Shown here: positions 43,714 to 53,144 of the stretch, in pieces | Layout: every line of letters starts with the position of its first letter | How positions within the stretch are numbered: the stretch's first letter is position 1 | Assembly: GCF_014196055.1 (NCBI RefSeq) | Contig: NZ_JACICY010000004.1 | Location: forward strand, 62,065-126,064 | Origin: Novosphingobium hassiacum | GTDB lineage: Bacteria; Pseudomonadota; Alphaproteobacteria; Sphingomonadales; Sphingomonadaceae | DNA length: 64,000 nucleotides | Reading direction: 5' to 3' | The notes under the pieces: generated by a model | Seen by the model: only the letters and a program-made list of their open reading frames with translations | Databases searched by the model: none | What the model was told of the DNA's origin: nothing | Translations under genes and position numbers: made by a program

Positions 43714-43842
43714 GATCGAAACCCCTGCCCGGTTCGCCCTGCCTGCCCAATCCTGGGCAGCAGCCGAACCACATCAATAATGGAGCTAGGCGGCTCAGGC
43801 TTTCCGATGCCTGAACCGCCCGCTCATCGGCTTATCCGGCCA

Positions 43843-44421
43843 TTACAGCCCGCGAATGCCGCTGTAGTCGATATCGACGACCCGACCACGCTCGACCCGG
43901 CACTTGAAGTTGCCGCTGTCGTAGCCGCGCAGCGAGCTGTCCCAGCCACGATAGTCGTTGTTCCAGCCGCGACCGTAGTTGCCGTCGCCCCGGCGCCAGT
44001 CACGACCGTTGGTATTCACCGCGATACGGCCTTTCACTTCGTAGCCCCAGCGTGTCTGCCTGACATCGCGCACGTCGGTCACATCGGCGCGGCCATAGCT
44101 GTAGCGGCTGGCGTTGCGTTCTGCAGTGCGAACGCACTGCTCGATAGCGCCGCGCGGGTTGCCGCCGCGGCCGTATCCGGCGCCATAGCGATCACCATAA
44201 CGGTTGTCGTAGCGACCGTCGTAGCGGTCGTTGTTGTTGCTGGCTGCAGCCGCAATCGCAGCGATGCCTCCGATCACCAGCGCGCCTGCGACGATGTCGC
44301 CGCCATCGATGCCACCGCGTCCGTGTTCATAGCGATCGCGAGCAACAGCCGGAGTGGCCGACGACACCGCAACGGCTGCTGCGGCAACGGTTCCGACCAG
44401 GGCCTTGGACAAAGTCTTCAT
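43843..44421 (-). CDS. Small exported protein with glycine-rich membrane-like segment (paralogue B)
   Basis: About 192 residues from ATG 44419-44421 (MKTLSKALVG). The signal peptide ends near TPAVARD. The shared block GIDGGDIVAGALVIGGIAAI is followed by an Asp/Tyr/Arg/Gly-rich linker and a C-terminal domain with two cysteines (IEQCVRTAERNA and NFKCRVERG). The order of parts is the same as in paralogue A, so the pair arose by tandem duplication. The function is unknown; the location is probably the envelope. Confidence 0.8.
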   Translation of the reverse strand: MKTLSKALVGTVAAAAVAVSSATPAVARDRYEHGRGGIDGGDIVAGALVIGGIAAIAAAASNNNDRYDGRYDNRYGDRYGAGYGRGGNPRGAIEQCVRTAERNASRYSYGRADVTDVRDVRQTRWGYEVKGRIAVNTNGRDWRRGDGNYGRGWNNDYRGWDSSLRGYDSGNFKCRVERGRVVDIDYSGIRGL

Positions 44422-44548
44422 GGTCCGATCCTTCACTTCTCGGCGAGCCAATCTCGCCACGCATGAAGGATTGCATGATTCGCACTGAGATCACGCTGAA
44501 CCGGACCGACAGCATTTGTTCACAAAACCCGCGACATTTATGAACAGA

Positions 44549-46807
44549 TCAGTCGTGTATGGCTTCGGGCTGCAGACCAGTCCAATAGGCGATGAACGCC
44601 AGGACATCGGCCCCGGCCCCGATGGTCTTGTCCACCGGCTTGCCCCCACCGTGCCCCGCCCGGGCCTCGACCCGCAACAGATGCGGCTTCTCGCCGATGT
44701 CGGCCGCCTGCAGCGCGGCAACATATTTGTAGCTATGCGCGGGCACCACGCGGTCGTCGTTATCCGCCGTCGTCACCAATATTGCCGGATAGGCCTTGCC
44801 GCCCGCCACGTTGTGGTAGGGCGAATAGGCGCGCAGCGTGCGCCAGTCGGCCTCGCGATCGGGCCGCCCGTAGTCGTCCACCCAGAACCTGCCCGATGTA
44901 AACCGGTCGTAGCGCAGCATGTCCATCACGCCGACGTCCGGATTGGCCGCGGCGAACAGGTCGGGACGCTGGTTGACCACGGCACCGACCAGCAACCCGC
45001 CGTTCGATGCGCCCTGCACCGCCAGCGTGCCGGGCGCGGCAATGCCCTCGCGGATCAGATATTCGCCCGCCGCAATGAAATCGTCGAAGCTGTTCTGCTT
45101 GTTCCCGCGCCGCCCCGCCTCGTACCAGCTGCGCCCGAACTCTCCGCCCCCGCGCACGCTGGCCATCGCGAACGCTCCGCCGGCCTCTAGCCATGCCATC
45201 CGCACCGGGCTGAACGCAGGCGTCAGCGAAATCTCGAACCCGCCATAGCCATAGAGCAGCGTCGGCAACGGCTTGCCCGCCTTCACCAGCGTCCGCTTGC
45301 GCACTACGTACATCGGGACTTTGGTGCCGTCCTTCGAGTTGAACTCGCGATGCTCCACCAGATAGTCAGCAGGATCGAACGCCATCGTCGGCAATGCGAA
45401 GGGCACAACCTCGCCCGTGCGCAAGTTCATCCGATAGATCGCCTGCGGCGTCGTGAAGCTGCTGAACTGGTAGAACGTCTCCGGATCGCCCGGCTGCCCG
45501 CCAAAGCCGCTCGCGGTCCCGATGGCATTGAGCGTGATCGCCTTGCCCGGACGCCCCTGCCGGTCGGTCATCATCGCCACGTTCTGCCCACCCTTGTTGT
45601 AGGAGAGCAGAAAGCGGTCGCCGATCATCCGCGCCCCCTCCAGCCTGTCCGCCCGCTGCGCCACCACTTCGCGCCAGCCGCGCTCGGGCGCGCCAAGATC
45701 GAGACTCACCAGATGGAACGCCGGCGCGCCACGGTCGGTGATGAACCACACCCTGTCGCCAAGTCCTGCCACCAGCCGCCAGTGGTCTGCAATGTCGGGT
45801 ACAAGCGTCTGCGTATCCCACCTGCCCCGCTTGCGCCCGGCCAGCCTGATCAGATGGATCGCATTGCGCTTGTCGGTGCTGACCTCGCTGACAATTACCG
45901 CCCAGCGCCCGTCGCTGGTCACTTGCGCCTTGTGGCTCCATTCGGGATGGTCCGGCGTGGCGTAGACCCGTTCGTCCACGACTTGCGCGGTCCCTACCTT
46001 GTGAAACCACACCGCCTTGTCGAACCGGGGCTTGCGCGGATCATCGCCCGCGCTCGGTGTCGGAAAGCGCGAGTACAAAAACCCCTCATCGCCGACCCAC
46101 GCGATGTCGGTGTCGTTGGCCCAATCGAGCCGGTCGTCGAGCAGGCGTCCGCTCGCCACCTCGATCACGCGCAACCGCCGCCAGTCGCTGCCCGCCTCCT
46201 GCTCGGCAAAGGCCACGAAGCGCCCGCTTGGCGAGGGCTCCCATTGTGCCAGCGCCACCGACCCGTCCGCGCTCCAGGTATTGGGGTCCAGCAACAACCG
46301 CTGCGCACCGTCCACACCCTTGCGCATCCATAGCGCGGAAAGGTTCTGCAGCCCCGCATTGCGCGTATAAAAGTAGTTGCGCCCCGCCTTGCGCGGCAGG
46401 CCATAGCGTTCGAAGTCGAAGAGCTTGCGGATGCGTTGCGCAAACTGGTCGCGTCCCGGAAGTCTGGCGAGATAGTCCGCCGACAGCGCATTCTGCCGCT
46501 TGATCCAGCCAGCAACCGCCGGATCACTGCGCTGATCGGCCTCGAGCCAGCGAAACGGATCGGGCACCCGCTCGCCGAACGCCAGCTCGACCAGCCCGTC
46601 GTCGCGCGTTGCAGGGTAGGCGCTGCGGGGGAAGATCAGGCGCGCTGGCGGCCAGGCCACTGCGGTTGATCCCGCGACCGTCGCACCAGCCGCAGATGCC
46701 TCGGCGCTCTCGCCGCCCGCACGCAAGGGACCGCCTGCCAGCAGCAACGCCAGCGCCACGATCGCGCCAGCAGCGCGTCGTCCCGTCAGTTCCAGCTCCC
46801 ACGTCAT
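44549..46807 (-). CDS. Prolyl oligopeptidase family serine peptidase, exported (copy 1)
   Basis: About 752 residues from ATG 46805-46807, which has GGGGA upstream; the frame is open to 46837. The signal peptide has core AIVALALLLAGGPLRA. A seven-bladed propeller precedes the C-terminal hydrolase, whose triad is Ser601 in GASNGG, Asp in DNDDRVVP and His719 in RAGHGGG. Members of S9A cleave after proline in short peptides. It is the downstream member of a tandem pair with 46862-49000. Confidence 0.93.
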   Translation of the reverse strand: MTWELELTGRRAAGAIVALALLLAGGPLRAGGESAEASAAGATVAGSTAVAWPPARLIFPRSAYPATRDDGLVELAFGERVPDPFRWLEADQRSDPAVAGWIKRQNALSADYLARLPGRDQFAQRIRKLFDFERYGLPRKAGRNYFYTRNAGLQNLSALWMRKGVDGAQRLLLDPNTWSADGSVALAQWEPSPSGRFVAFAEQEAGSDWRRLRVIEVASGRLLDDRLDWANDTDIAWVGDEGFLYSRFPTPSAGDDPRKPRFDKAVWFHKVGTAQVVDERVYATPDHPEWSHKAQVTSDGRWAVIVSEVSTDKRNAIHLIRLAGRKRGRWDTQTLVPDIADHWRLVAGLGDRVWFITDRGAPAFHLVSLDLGAPERGWREVVAQRADRLEGARMIGDRFLLSYNKGGQNVAMMTDRQGRPGKAITLNAIGTASGFGGQPGDPETFYQFSSFTTPQAIYRMNLRTGEVVPFALPTMAFDPADYLVEHREFNSKDGTKVPMYVVRKRTLVKAGKPLPTLLYGYGGFEISLTPAFSPVRMAWLEAGGAFAMASVRGGGEFGRSWYEAGRRGNKQNSFDDFIAAGEYLIREGIAAPGTLAVQGASNGGLLVGAVVNQRPDLFAAANPDVGVMDMLRYDRFTSGRFWVDDYGRPDREADWRTLRAYSPYHNVAGGKAYPAILVTTADNDDRVVPAHSYKYVAALQAADIGEKPHLLRVEARAGHGGGKPVDKTIGAGADVLAFIAYWTGLQPEAIHD

Positions 46808-46861
46808 ATTATTGTCCCCCGCATAGCACTTTCCCAAGCGCAGCGGGAGACAATTAGTGCG

Positions 46862-49000
46862 TCATTCCTGCGGTTTGAGACCCGTCCAATGCGCGAGAAA
46901 CGCGTAGACGTCGGCGCTTTCGGCAATCACCTTGGCCACCGGCGTACCCGCGCCATGCCCCGCCCGCGTCTCGATCCGGATCAGGTGCGGCTTCGGCCCG
47001 ATCGGCGCGGCCTGAAGCGCCGCCGCATACTTGAAGCTGTGCCCCGGCACGACGCGGTCGTCAGTGTCGGCAGTCGTCACCAGGATCGCCGGATAATTCT
47101 TGCCCAGCGTGATGTTGTGATAGGGCGAATAGGCGCGCAGATAGCCCCAGTCGGCTTTCTTTTCGGGATAGCCATAGTCGAACACCCATTCGCGCCCGGC
47201 GGTGAACTTGTCGAACCGCAGCATGTCCATGACCCCTACAGCAGGGTGAGCAGCAGCGAACAGATCCGGACGCTGGTTGACGACCGCGCCGACCAGCAGG
47301 CCACCGTTCGAACCGCCTTCGACCGCCAGCCCCTGCTCCGATGTCACTCCGTTGGCCTTCAGCCATTTACCTGCAGCGATAAAATCATCGAACACGTTCT
47401 GCTTGGTCGGCCCCTTGCCCGCCAGATGCCACTCTTCACCGTATTCACCGCCACCGCGAATGTTCGCCACAGCATAGGCCCCGCCCGCCTCGAGCCAAGC
47501 CATCCGCGCTGGCGAAAAGCCTGGCAGGACCGAGATGTTGAACCCGCCGTAGCCGTAGAGGATCGTCGGCAGCGGACCTGTAAGGTCCTTGCGTCGTACG
47601 AGGAACATCGGGATTTTGGTGCCGTCTTCCGAGGGATAAAACACTTGGCGCGTCTCGAACCGCGCCGGATCGAACGTCAGCTTGGGTGCTTCCCAGACCT
47701 TGCCCGAAGCGGGGTTACCAGCATCGAAACTGTAAATCGTGGCCGGTTGGGTGAAGCCGCTGAACGCATAGTGGCCGACCGGTTCGCCCGGCTCGCCGAT
47801 CACACCGCTGACACTCCCGATGCCCGGCAACGCCATCGGTCCGAGCGCCTTGCCCTCAAGCGTGGCCAGCCGCAACTCGGCCTTCACGTCGCGCAGATAC
47901 GTCGGCACCAGCCGGTCGCCGACGATCTTCGCGCCATCAAGCACGGCATCGTCCTGCGGCACGACGACGGTAAACTTAGGCTCAGCACCGGACAGATCAA
48001 CCCGCATCACCTGCTTGCGCGCCGCATCCTTACTGGTGACGAACCACAGCGTGTCGCCAACGCCGTCGATCAGCGTCCACTCGTCGGCCAGCCCGGCAAC
48101 GATCGGCCGGACCTTCCAATCGCCCTTGCCGAAGGATGCGATGCCGATCGCGTTGCCCTTCTCGCTACCCGTGCTCGTGGCAATCACCAGCCAACGACCG
48201 TCATGCGTGACCTCGGCAGAGTGATAGAGGCGCGGGTTGTCGGGCGTCGCATAGACCTGCCGGTCGGCCGACTGCGGCGTTCCCAGCTTGTGATACCACA
48301 CCGACTGGTTCGAACTGACCGCCTGAAACGCTTCGCCAGCCTTCGGCGCGGGGAAGCGCGAATAGACAATGCCGTCGTTGCCTGCCCACGCGATATGCGA
48401 GAACTTCACGTTCTCGATCAAGTCAGGCAGCACCGTGCCACTCGCGACGTCGATTACCCTCAGCGTGCGCCAGTCCGACCCGCCATCCTGCACGCTATAC
48501 GCCACCCGCGTGCCATCATGCGATGCCTCCCAGCCGTCGAGCGCGGTCGAGCCATCCTTGGCCCACAGGTTGGGATCGATCAGCACGCGGCGCGCGTCGC
48601 TGCCATCGGCCTTGCGAACGTAGAGCACCGACTGGTTCTGCAGGCCGGAATTGTGGCGGAAGAAGAGGTTCTGGCCCGCCTTTACCGGCAGTCCGAAGCG
48701 TTCGAAATCGAACAGTGCATTGAGTCGCTTTTCGAAAGCGGCACGTTCGGGCAGCTTGGCGAGATAGGCGGCGGTAAACCCGCTCTGCGCCTCGACCCAT
48801 GCGGCAACCTTCGGATCGACGCGAACATCGGCCTCGAGCCAGCGGTAGGGGTCTGCGATCTGCTGGCCGAATGCGGTCTCGACGACCGTGCCGCGTTCGG
48901 TTGATGGGTATTTCATCGCGTCATCCACGGTTTGCGCCGCAAGCGGCGTGGCGATCAGGAGCGCCGCCGAGTGGGCGAGGAGCAAACGGATCAAGGGCAT
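46862..49000 (-). CDS. Prolyl oligopeptidase family serine peptidase, exported (copy 2)
   Basis: 712 residues. The signal peptide ends near TPLAAQT. The N-terminal S9 cap (RGTVVETAFGQQIADPYRWL) and propeller are followed by the hydrolase domain with Ser564 in GGSNGG, Asp in DTDDRVVP and His682 in RAGHGAG. It is strongly similar to copy 1 over the whole length, with conserved blocks such as PTILYGYGGFNIS and RGGGEYGEEWHLAG. The 54-bp gap suggests a shared transcript with copy 1. Confidence 0.95.
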   Translation of the reverse strand: MPLIRLLLAHSAALLIATPLAAQTVDDAMKYPSTERGTVVETAFGQQIADPYRWLEADVRVDPKVAAWVEAQSGFTAAYLAKLPERAAFEKRLNALFDFERFGLPVKAGQNLFFRHNSGLQNQSVLYVRKADGSDARRVLIDPNLWAKDGSTALDGWEASHDGTRVAYSVQDGGSDWRTLRVIDVASGTVLPDLIENVKFSHIAWAGNDGIVYSRFPAPKAGEAFQAVSSNQSVWYHKLGTPQSADRQVYATPDNPRLYHSAEVTHDGRWLVIATSTGSEKGNAIGIASFGKGDWKVRPIVAGLADEWTLIDGVGDTLWFVTSKDAARKQVMRVDLSGAEPKFTVVVPQDDAVLDGAKIVGDRLVPTYLRDVKAELRLATLEGKALGPMALPGIGSVSGVIGEPGEPVGHYAFSGFTQPATIYSFDAGNPASGKVWEAPKLTFDPARFETRQVFYPSEDGTKIPMFLVRRKDLTGPLPTILYGYGGFNISVLPGFSPARMAWLEAGGAYAVANIRGGGEYGEEWHLAGKGPTKQNVFDDFIAAGKWLKANGVTSEQGLAVEGGSNGGLLVGAVVNQRPDLFAAAHPAVGVMDMLRFDKFTAGREWVFDYGYPEKKADWGYLRAYSPYHNITLGKNYPAILVTTADTDDRVVPGHSFKYAAALQAAPIGPKPHLIRIETRAGHGAGTPVAKVIAESADVYAFLAHWTGLKPQE

Positions 49001-49116
49001 GGGTGGGGGTTTCCGAACGGTTCATTCTGGTTGCCAACGTAACTAGCAATGTACCCCGAACATGCAAGAGGAGCCGAGGCCACACTGCCCGCATAGCCGC
49101 CCCACCGCCTCCGTCC

Positions 49117-49239
49117 CCGTCGCCCCGGCGCAGGCCGGGGTCCATCACGCTCGCCCTACCAACCGACTACGTTGATGCGCGCAAACACATCTCCGGCTCA
49201 CGATGGCGTGATGGGCCCCGGCCTGCGCCGGGGTGACGG
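49117..49239. repeat. Palindromic repeat built on a GCGCAGGCCGGGG core
   Basis: The arms at 49117-49150 and 49206-49239 are near-perfect reverse complements of 34 bases around CCCCGGCGCAGGCCGGGG, with about 55 bases between them. Single units of this sequence are a widespread alphaproteobacterial intergenic repeat. No gene lies within. Confidence 0.8.
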
Positions 49240-49272
49240 TGGTTGGCGGAGAACCCTCCACACCTCAAACAG

Positions 49273-49306
49273 AAAACGGGCGGCGGCCTGAAGGCCCCGC
49301 CCGTTG
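49273..49306 (-). terminator. Rho-independent terminator after rplQ
   Basis: Read on minus, AACGGGCGGGGCCTTC pairs with GGCCGCCGCCCGTT with minor mismatch and is followed by TTTT. It lies 28 bp downstream of the rplQ stop and closes the ribosomal operon. Confidence 0.8.
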
Positions 49307-49333
49307 TTCTATCGGATGAACCCGAAGCGCGGA

Positions 49334-49759
49334 TTATGCGGCTTCGTATTCGTCCTCGTCGGCGGTCATCACCGGACCCGAGTCCTGACCCTTGGCCGAG
49401 ACGTCGCGGTCAACCAGTTCGATCACGGCGATCGGAGCAGCGTCCGAGGCACGGTAACCGGCCTTGATGATGCGGGTGTAGCCACCGTTGCGGTCGGCAT
49501 AACGCTCAGCCAGCACCGAGAACAGCTTGGTCAGCTGCGCATCGTCGAGCAGGCGGGCGTGCGCGAGACGACGGTTCGAAAGACCGCCCTTCTTGCCCAG
49601 CGTGATCAGCTTTTCGAGGTAGGGGCGCAGTTCGCGCGCCTTCGGCGTGGTCGTGGTGATCTGCTCGTGCTTGATCAACGCGGCTGCCATATTGCGGAGC
49701 ATCGCGAGGCGGTGAGCGGAGGTACGACCAAGCTTACGCTGGCCCATTTTATGACGCAT
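49334..49759 (-). CDS. rplQ: 50S ribosomal protein L17
   Basis: 141 residues. The N-terminal signature [20 protein letters not shown] is diagnostic. The protein has the normal L17 core to about residue 115, then a short alphaproteobacterial extension with acidic end (DEDEYEAA). It follows rpoA after 197 bp that hold a palindromic repeat. Confidence 0.98.
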   Translation of the reverse strand: MRHKMGQRKLGRTSAHRLAMLRNMAAALIKHEQITTTTPKARELRPYLEKLITLGKKGGLSNRRLAHARLLDDAQLTKLFSVLAERYADRNGGYTRIIKAGYRASDAAPIAVIELVDRDVSAKGQDSGPVMTADEDEYEAA

Positions 49760-49868
49760 GGGTAATTCCTTCTGTTCGTATGGGGGCCGTACGAGGTACC
49801 CCGATCCAGGCGGCTGTTACGGGCTGCCGCCAAATCGCCCTCTTGCCTCCGAAAAGGCAAAACCTGCT

Positions 49869-49936
49869 CCCCCGCGAAGGCGGGGGCCTCAGGCCGAATA
49901 GCACTCCGCCTCCCGAGGCCCCCGCCTTCGCGGGGG
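49869..49936. repeat. Palindromic repeat between rpoA and rplQ
   Basis: The arms CCCCCGCGAAGGCGGGGGCC (49869-49890) and their reverse complement (49915-49936) pair perfectly over 22 bases, around a 24-base loop. It lies within the alpha operon, so it may set the relative level of rplQ, or it may be a neutral dispersed repeat. Confidence 0.85.
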
Positions 49937-49956
49937 CGCCAGAAGGACGAATTTGC

Positions 49957-51018
49957 TTAACCCAGAAGTTCTTGCTCGAGCTTCTTGGCCATTTCCTCGA
50001 TGTTTTCCGGCGGCCAGCCGGGGATGTCCATGCCGAGGCGCAGACCCATCGAGGAGAGAACTTCCTTGATCTCGTTGAGCGACTTGCGGCCGAAGTTCGG
50101 CGTGCGCAGCATCTCGGCTTCGGTCTTCTGGACCAGATCGCCGATGTAGATGATGTTGTCGTTCTTGAGGCAGTTGGCCGAGCGTACCGACAGCTCCAAT
50201 TCGTCGACCTTCTTGAGAAGGTAACGGTTGAGCTGGTTGGCATCGCTTTCTTCCGGAGCATGCGAGGCAACGCCTGCAACTGAAGGAACGTGGCCGACCG
50301 GAACCTGATCGTCGAAGTGCACGAACAGCGAAAGCTGGTCCTGGAGGATGCGCGCGGCATAGGCCACGGCATCTTCAGGGGTCACGGTGCCATCGGTTTC
50401 GACCGTCAGGTTGAGCTTGTCATAGTCAAGCTCCTGACCGATGCGAGCGTTGTCGACCTTGTATGAAACCTGACGAACCGGCGAATACAGCGAATCGACC
50501 GGGATCAGGCCGATCGGCGCATCGATCGGGCGGTTCGACACGGCGGGGACGTATCCCTTGCCGGTATCGACCGTCAGTTCCATGTTGAAGGTCGCGCCTT
50601 CATCGAGATTGCAGATCACGAGGTCCTTGTTGAGGACTTCGATATCGCCGGTGACGGCAATGTCGCCTGCCTTGACTTCGCCCGGGCCGGTCGCCGAAAG
50701 CTGGAGACGCTTGGGGCCTTCGCCCTGCATCTTCAGTGCAATCTGCTTCACGTTCAGGACGATGTCGGTCACGTCTTCACGCACGCCGGCAAGCGACGAG
50801 AATTCGTGAAGCACGTTCTCGATCTTGATCGAGGTAACAGCCGCGCCCTGCAGCGAGGACAACAGCACGCGACGCAGCGCGTTGCCGAGGGTGAGACCAA
50901 AGCCACGCTCCAGCGGTTCCGCGACGAAAGTGACGCGGCGCTTGGGGTCGTTGCCCGGCTTGATCTCGAGATTGTTGGGCTTCTTCAGTTCCTGCCAGTT
51001 CTTGATGTTGACAGACAT
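49957..51018 (-). CDS. rpoA: DNA-directed RNA polymerase alpha subunit
   Basis: 353 residues from ATG 51016-51018, with AGGGGA upstream. The N-terminal dimerisation domain ([20 protein letters not shown], then [20 protein letters not shown]) is complete. The C-terminal domain for UP elements and activators follows the linker ([20 protein letters not shown], then [14 protein letters not shown]). It lies between rpsK and rplQ, the conserved order. The longer open frame upstream is not used. Confidence 0.98.
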   Translation of the reverse strand: MSVNIKNWQELKKPNNLEIKPGNDPKRRVTFVAEPLERGFGLTLGNALRRVLLSSLQGAAVTSIKIENVLHEFSSLAGVREDVTDIVLNVKQIALKMQGEGPKRLQLSATGPGEVKAGDIAVTGDIEVLNKDLVICNLDEGATFNMELTVDTGKGYVPAVSNRPIDAPIGLIPVDSLYSPVRQVSYKVDNARIGQELDYDKLNLTVETDGTVTPEDAVAYAARILQDQLSLFVHFDDQVPVGHVPSVAGVASHAPEESDANQLNRYLLKKVDELELSVRSANCLKNDNIIYIGDLVQKTEAEMLRTPNFGRKSLNEIKEVLSSMGLRLGMDIPGWPPENIEEMAKKLEQELLG

Positions 51019-51136
51019 GGAATTCCCCTGGGGTTTGTGCGGGCTTGCCGGATGTCGGACGGTTGTCCTCACCCGGTCGAAATATTGGGCGGATGACGGC
51101 GCCGGTACCTGCGCCAGTCATCCGCCAAAGACTTGA

Positions 51137-51526
51137 TCAGACGCGACGGCGCTTCGACGGGCGAACGCCGTTGTGCGGGATCGGGGTCACATCACGGATC
51201 GCCGTGATGGTGAAGCCGACCGCCTGAAGCGCGCGCAGGGCGCTTTCACGACCCGAACCGGGGCCCTTGACCTCGACTTCGAGGGTGCGGACGCCGTGCT
51301 CGGCAGCCTTCTTGCCGGCATCGTCTGCTGCAACCTGTGCGGCGTACGGCGTCGACTTGCGGCTGCCCTTGAAGCCCATCATGCCGGCTGACGACCATGA
51401 AATGGCGTTGCCCTGAGCATCGGTGATGGTGACCATCGTGTTGTTGAAGCTGGCGTTTACGTGCGCGACACCACTGGTGATGTTCTTGCGCTCGCGGCGC
51501 TTAATGCGCTGAGGTTCGCGTGCCAT
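51137..51526 (-). CDS. rpsK: 30S ribosomal protein S11
   Basis: 129 residues. [20 protein letters not shown] and the C-terminal [16 protein letters not shown] are diagnostic of S11, a platform protein near the 3' end of 16S rRNA. It follows rpsM by 48 bp. Confidence 0.98.
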   Translation of the reverse strand: MAREPQRIKRRERKNITSGVAHVNASFNNTMVTITDAQGNAISWSSAGMMGFKGSRKSTPYAAQVAADDAGKKAAEHGVRTLEVEVKGPGSGRESALRALQAVGFTITAIRDVTPIPHNGVRPSKRRRV

Positions 51527-51574
51527 TGATTTCTATCCTCGAGAAACTGCTACGGAAGAAGGCCCTTAAGGGTC

Positions 51575-51943
51575 TTACTTCTTCTTGCCGGCGATCGGCT
51601 TGGCCTTACCCTTGCGGGTGCGAGCGTTGGTGTGCGTGCGCTGACCGCGGACCGGCAGGCCCTTGCGGTGACGCAGGCCACGATAGCATGCAAGGTCCAT
51701 CAGACGCTTGATGTTCATCGCGACTTCACGACGAAGATCGCCTTCCACGGTGTGATCGCCGTCGATCGCTTCGCGGATCTGGAGGACTTCGGCGTCCGAC
51801 AGGTCCTGAACGCGACGCGAATGATCGATGCCGATCTTGTCAGCAATCTGCTTGGCCTTGTGAGCCCCGATACCGTGAATGTAGGTGAGCGCGATGATAA
51901 CGCGCTTGTTGGTGGGGATATTTACCCCGGCAATACGAGCCAC
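51575..51943 (-). CDS. rpsM: 30S ribosomal protein S13
   Basis: 122 residues starting at GTG 51941-51943 ([18 protein letters not shown]), with GGAG 7-10 nt upstream; the frame is open 13 codons further. The head-protein signature [20 protein letters not shown] is intact. It is the first gene of the rpsM-rpsK-rpoA-rplQ unit, and secY or adk is not directly upstream. Confidence 0.97.
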   Translation of the reverse strand: MARIAGVNIPTNKRVIIALTYIHGIGAHKAKQIADKIGIDHSRRVQDLSDAEVLQIREAIDGDHTVEGDLRREVAMNIKRLMDLACYRGLRHRKGLPVRGQRTHTNARTRKGKAKPIAGKKK

Positions 51944-52352
51944 TAGCTTCTCCGTTTTGCTCCACAGGGCGAAGCGACTCACGCCGTACGCCCTATCTCA
52001 TCGCTAAAAAACACCCTCAAAGTCCCGGAAAACCTTGACAGGACAAGGAATTACCCTTGGCTGCAAAAACCCTACCGGTTGAGAGTGAAAGGCGCGCTTA
52101 AGCGGTTTCGTCTGCAACGTCAACCGTTGCGACACTATCATGCGCCAACAAAAGGCGGCCAGAACATGATGTTCCGGCGCGGCCTTGCTGTGTCGTGCAG
52201 AACGTATACCCTGTCTGCGGCATGAGGTCAAAGCGGGTCTGAACTTGCCCAGGCTACCTGCCGTCTGCCAGCTGTCATTCGTCCCGCTTTGCCAAGAGCC
52301 GAAATAATTCCGACGCGCCGGAGCCTATCGGCGCGCAACCAGTTTAGGCCCC
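51944..52352. other. Divergent leader region rpsM / transglutaminase
   Basis: 409 bases without a convincing gene. A plausible rpsM promoter is at 52095-52123, which gives a leader of about 145 nt that could hold autoregulatory structure. A small minus-strand open frame inside it (52004-52231) has no family features. Confidence 0.5.
52095..52123 (-). promoter_or_regulatory. Candidate sigma-70 promoter of rpsM operon
   Basis: On minus, TTGACG (52118-52123), a 17-bp spacer and TAAGCG (52095-52100). The -35 box is good and the -10 box is weak. The placement suits a ribosomal operon leader. Confidence 0.4.
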
Positions 52353-53144
52353 ATGCCCGCAAATCCCCAGCGCCTCGCGATCACCGTCACCCTCGATTAC
52401 ACGCTCCCCTGCCCTGCTTCGGTGCTGATGCAGATTGCCGCAGCCCGCCTGCCCGACCAGCAGGTGACCATGGAAACGCTGGACATTGGCGGGTTGCCGC
52501 CCGCCATCCATGTGGCAGCGCATGGCGGCATTGGCGAACGATCCTGGCTGACACCGCAAAGTGCGTTGCAAGTCTTCTACCAAGCAGAAGTCGAGATCAC
52601 ACGCGAAGTCGTGCCGCTGGCCAACCTGTTTGCCGATGCGCTGACGGTGCTGCCGGCCGACGCCATCGAATACCTGCTGCCCTCGCGCTATTGCCCGGTC
52701 GATACGCTGCATGCAGCATCGATGGAAATGTTCGGCAATCTTGCAGGCGGCGCGGCGGTAGAAGCGGCGTGCGACTGGATCGGCAGCCATTTATGCTATG
52801 TGCCAGGCGCGAGCCACGGCGGGACGACCGCGATCGACACGTTTCACAGCCGTGAGGGCGTGTGCCGCGATTATGCGCACCTGCTGGTAACGCTGGTCCG
52901 CGCGATCGGCATTCCGGCCCGCGTCGTCAGCGCCTATGCGCCCGGTGTAAACCCGCCCGATTTCCATGCGCTCGCGCAAGTGTGGCTGGCAGGTGATTGG
53001 CACCTTGTCGATGCGACCGGGATGGCAGACCCCGCCCAGACCGCAATCGTGGGGATCGGGCGCGATGCCGCCGATATTTCGTTCCTGACGATCTTCGGAA
53101 GCGCTGAACTGAACGCGCAGGCAGTAAGCGTGGTACTGCTTTAG
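52353..53144 (+). CDS. Transglutaminase-like cysteine protease-fold protein
   Basis: 263 residues. The N-terminal beta domain (LAITVTLDYTLPCPASVLMQ) is followed by the transglutaminase-like core with the catalytic triad: Cys in SREGVCRDYAHL, His in DFHALAQVWLAGDWHLVDAT, and Asp in VDATGM. No signal peptide. These bacterial proteins are usually peptidases or amidases of unknown substrate. The stop overlaps the convergent RelA/SpoT gene by 4 bp. Confidence 0.9.
   Translation: MPANPQRLAITVTLDYTLPCPASVLMQIAAARLPDQQVTMETLDIGGLPPAIHVAAHGGIGERSWLTPQSALQVFYQAEVEITREVVPLANLFADALTVLPADAIEYLLPSRYCPVDTLHAASMEMFGNLAGGAAVEAACDWIGSHLCYVPGASHGGTTAIDTFHSREGVCRDYAHLLVTLVRAIGIPARVVSAYAPGVNPPDFHALAQVWLAGDWHLVDATGMADPAQTAIVGIGRDAADISFLTIFGSAELNAQAVSVVLL

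Larger units (their letters stand above)
49001..49333. other. Intergenic region rplQ / prolyl oligopeptidase
   Basis: 333 bases without a gene. It holds the presumed promoter of the peptidase pair near 49001-49060, a large palindromic repeat at 49117-49239 and the rplQ terminator at 49273-49306. Confidence 0.7.

Noticed and set aside
52004..52231. Minus-strand 75-codon frame upstream of rpsM
   Set aside because: It overlaps the likely promoter and leader, has no ribosome-binding site that I can see and no family features.
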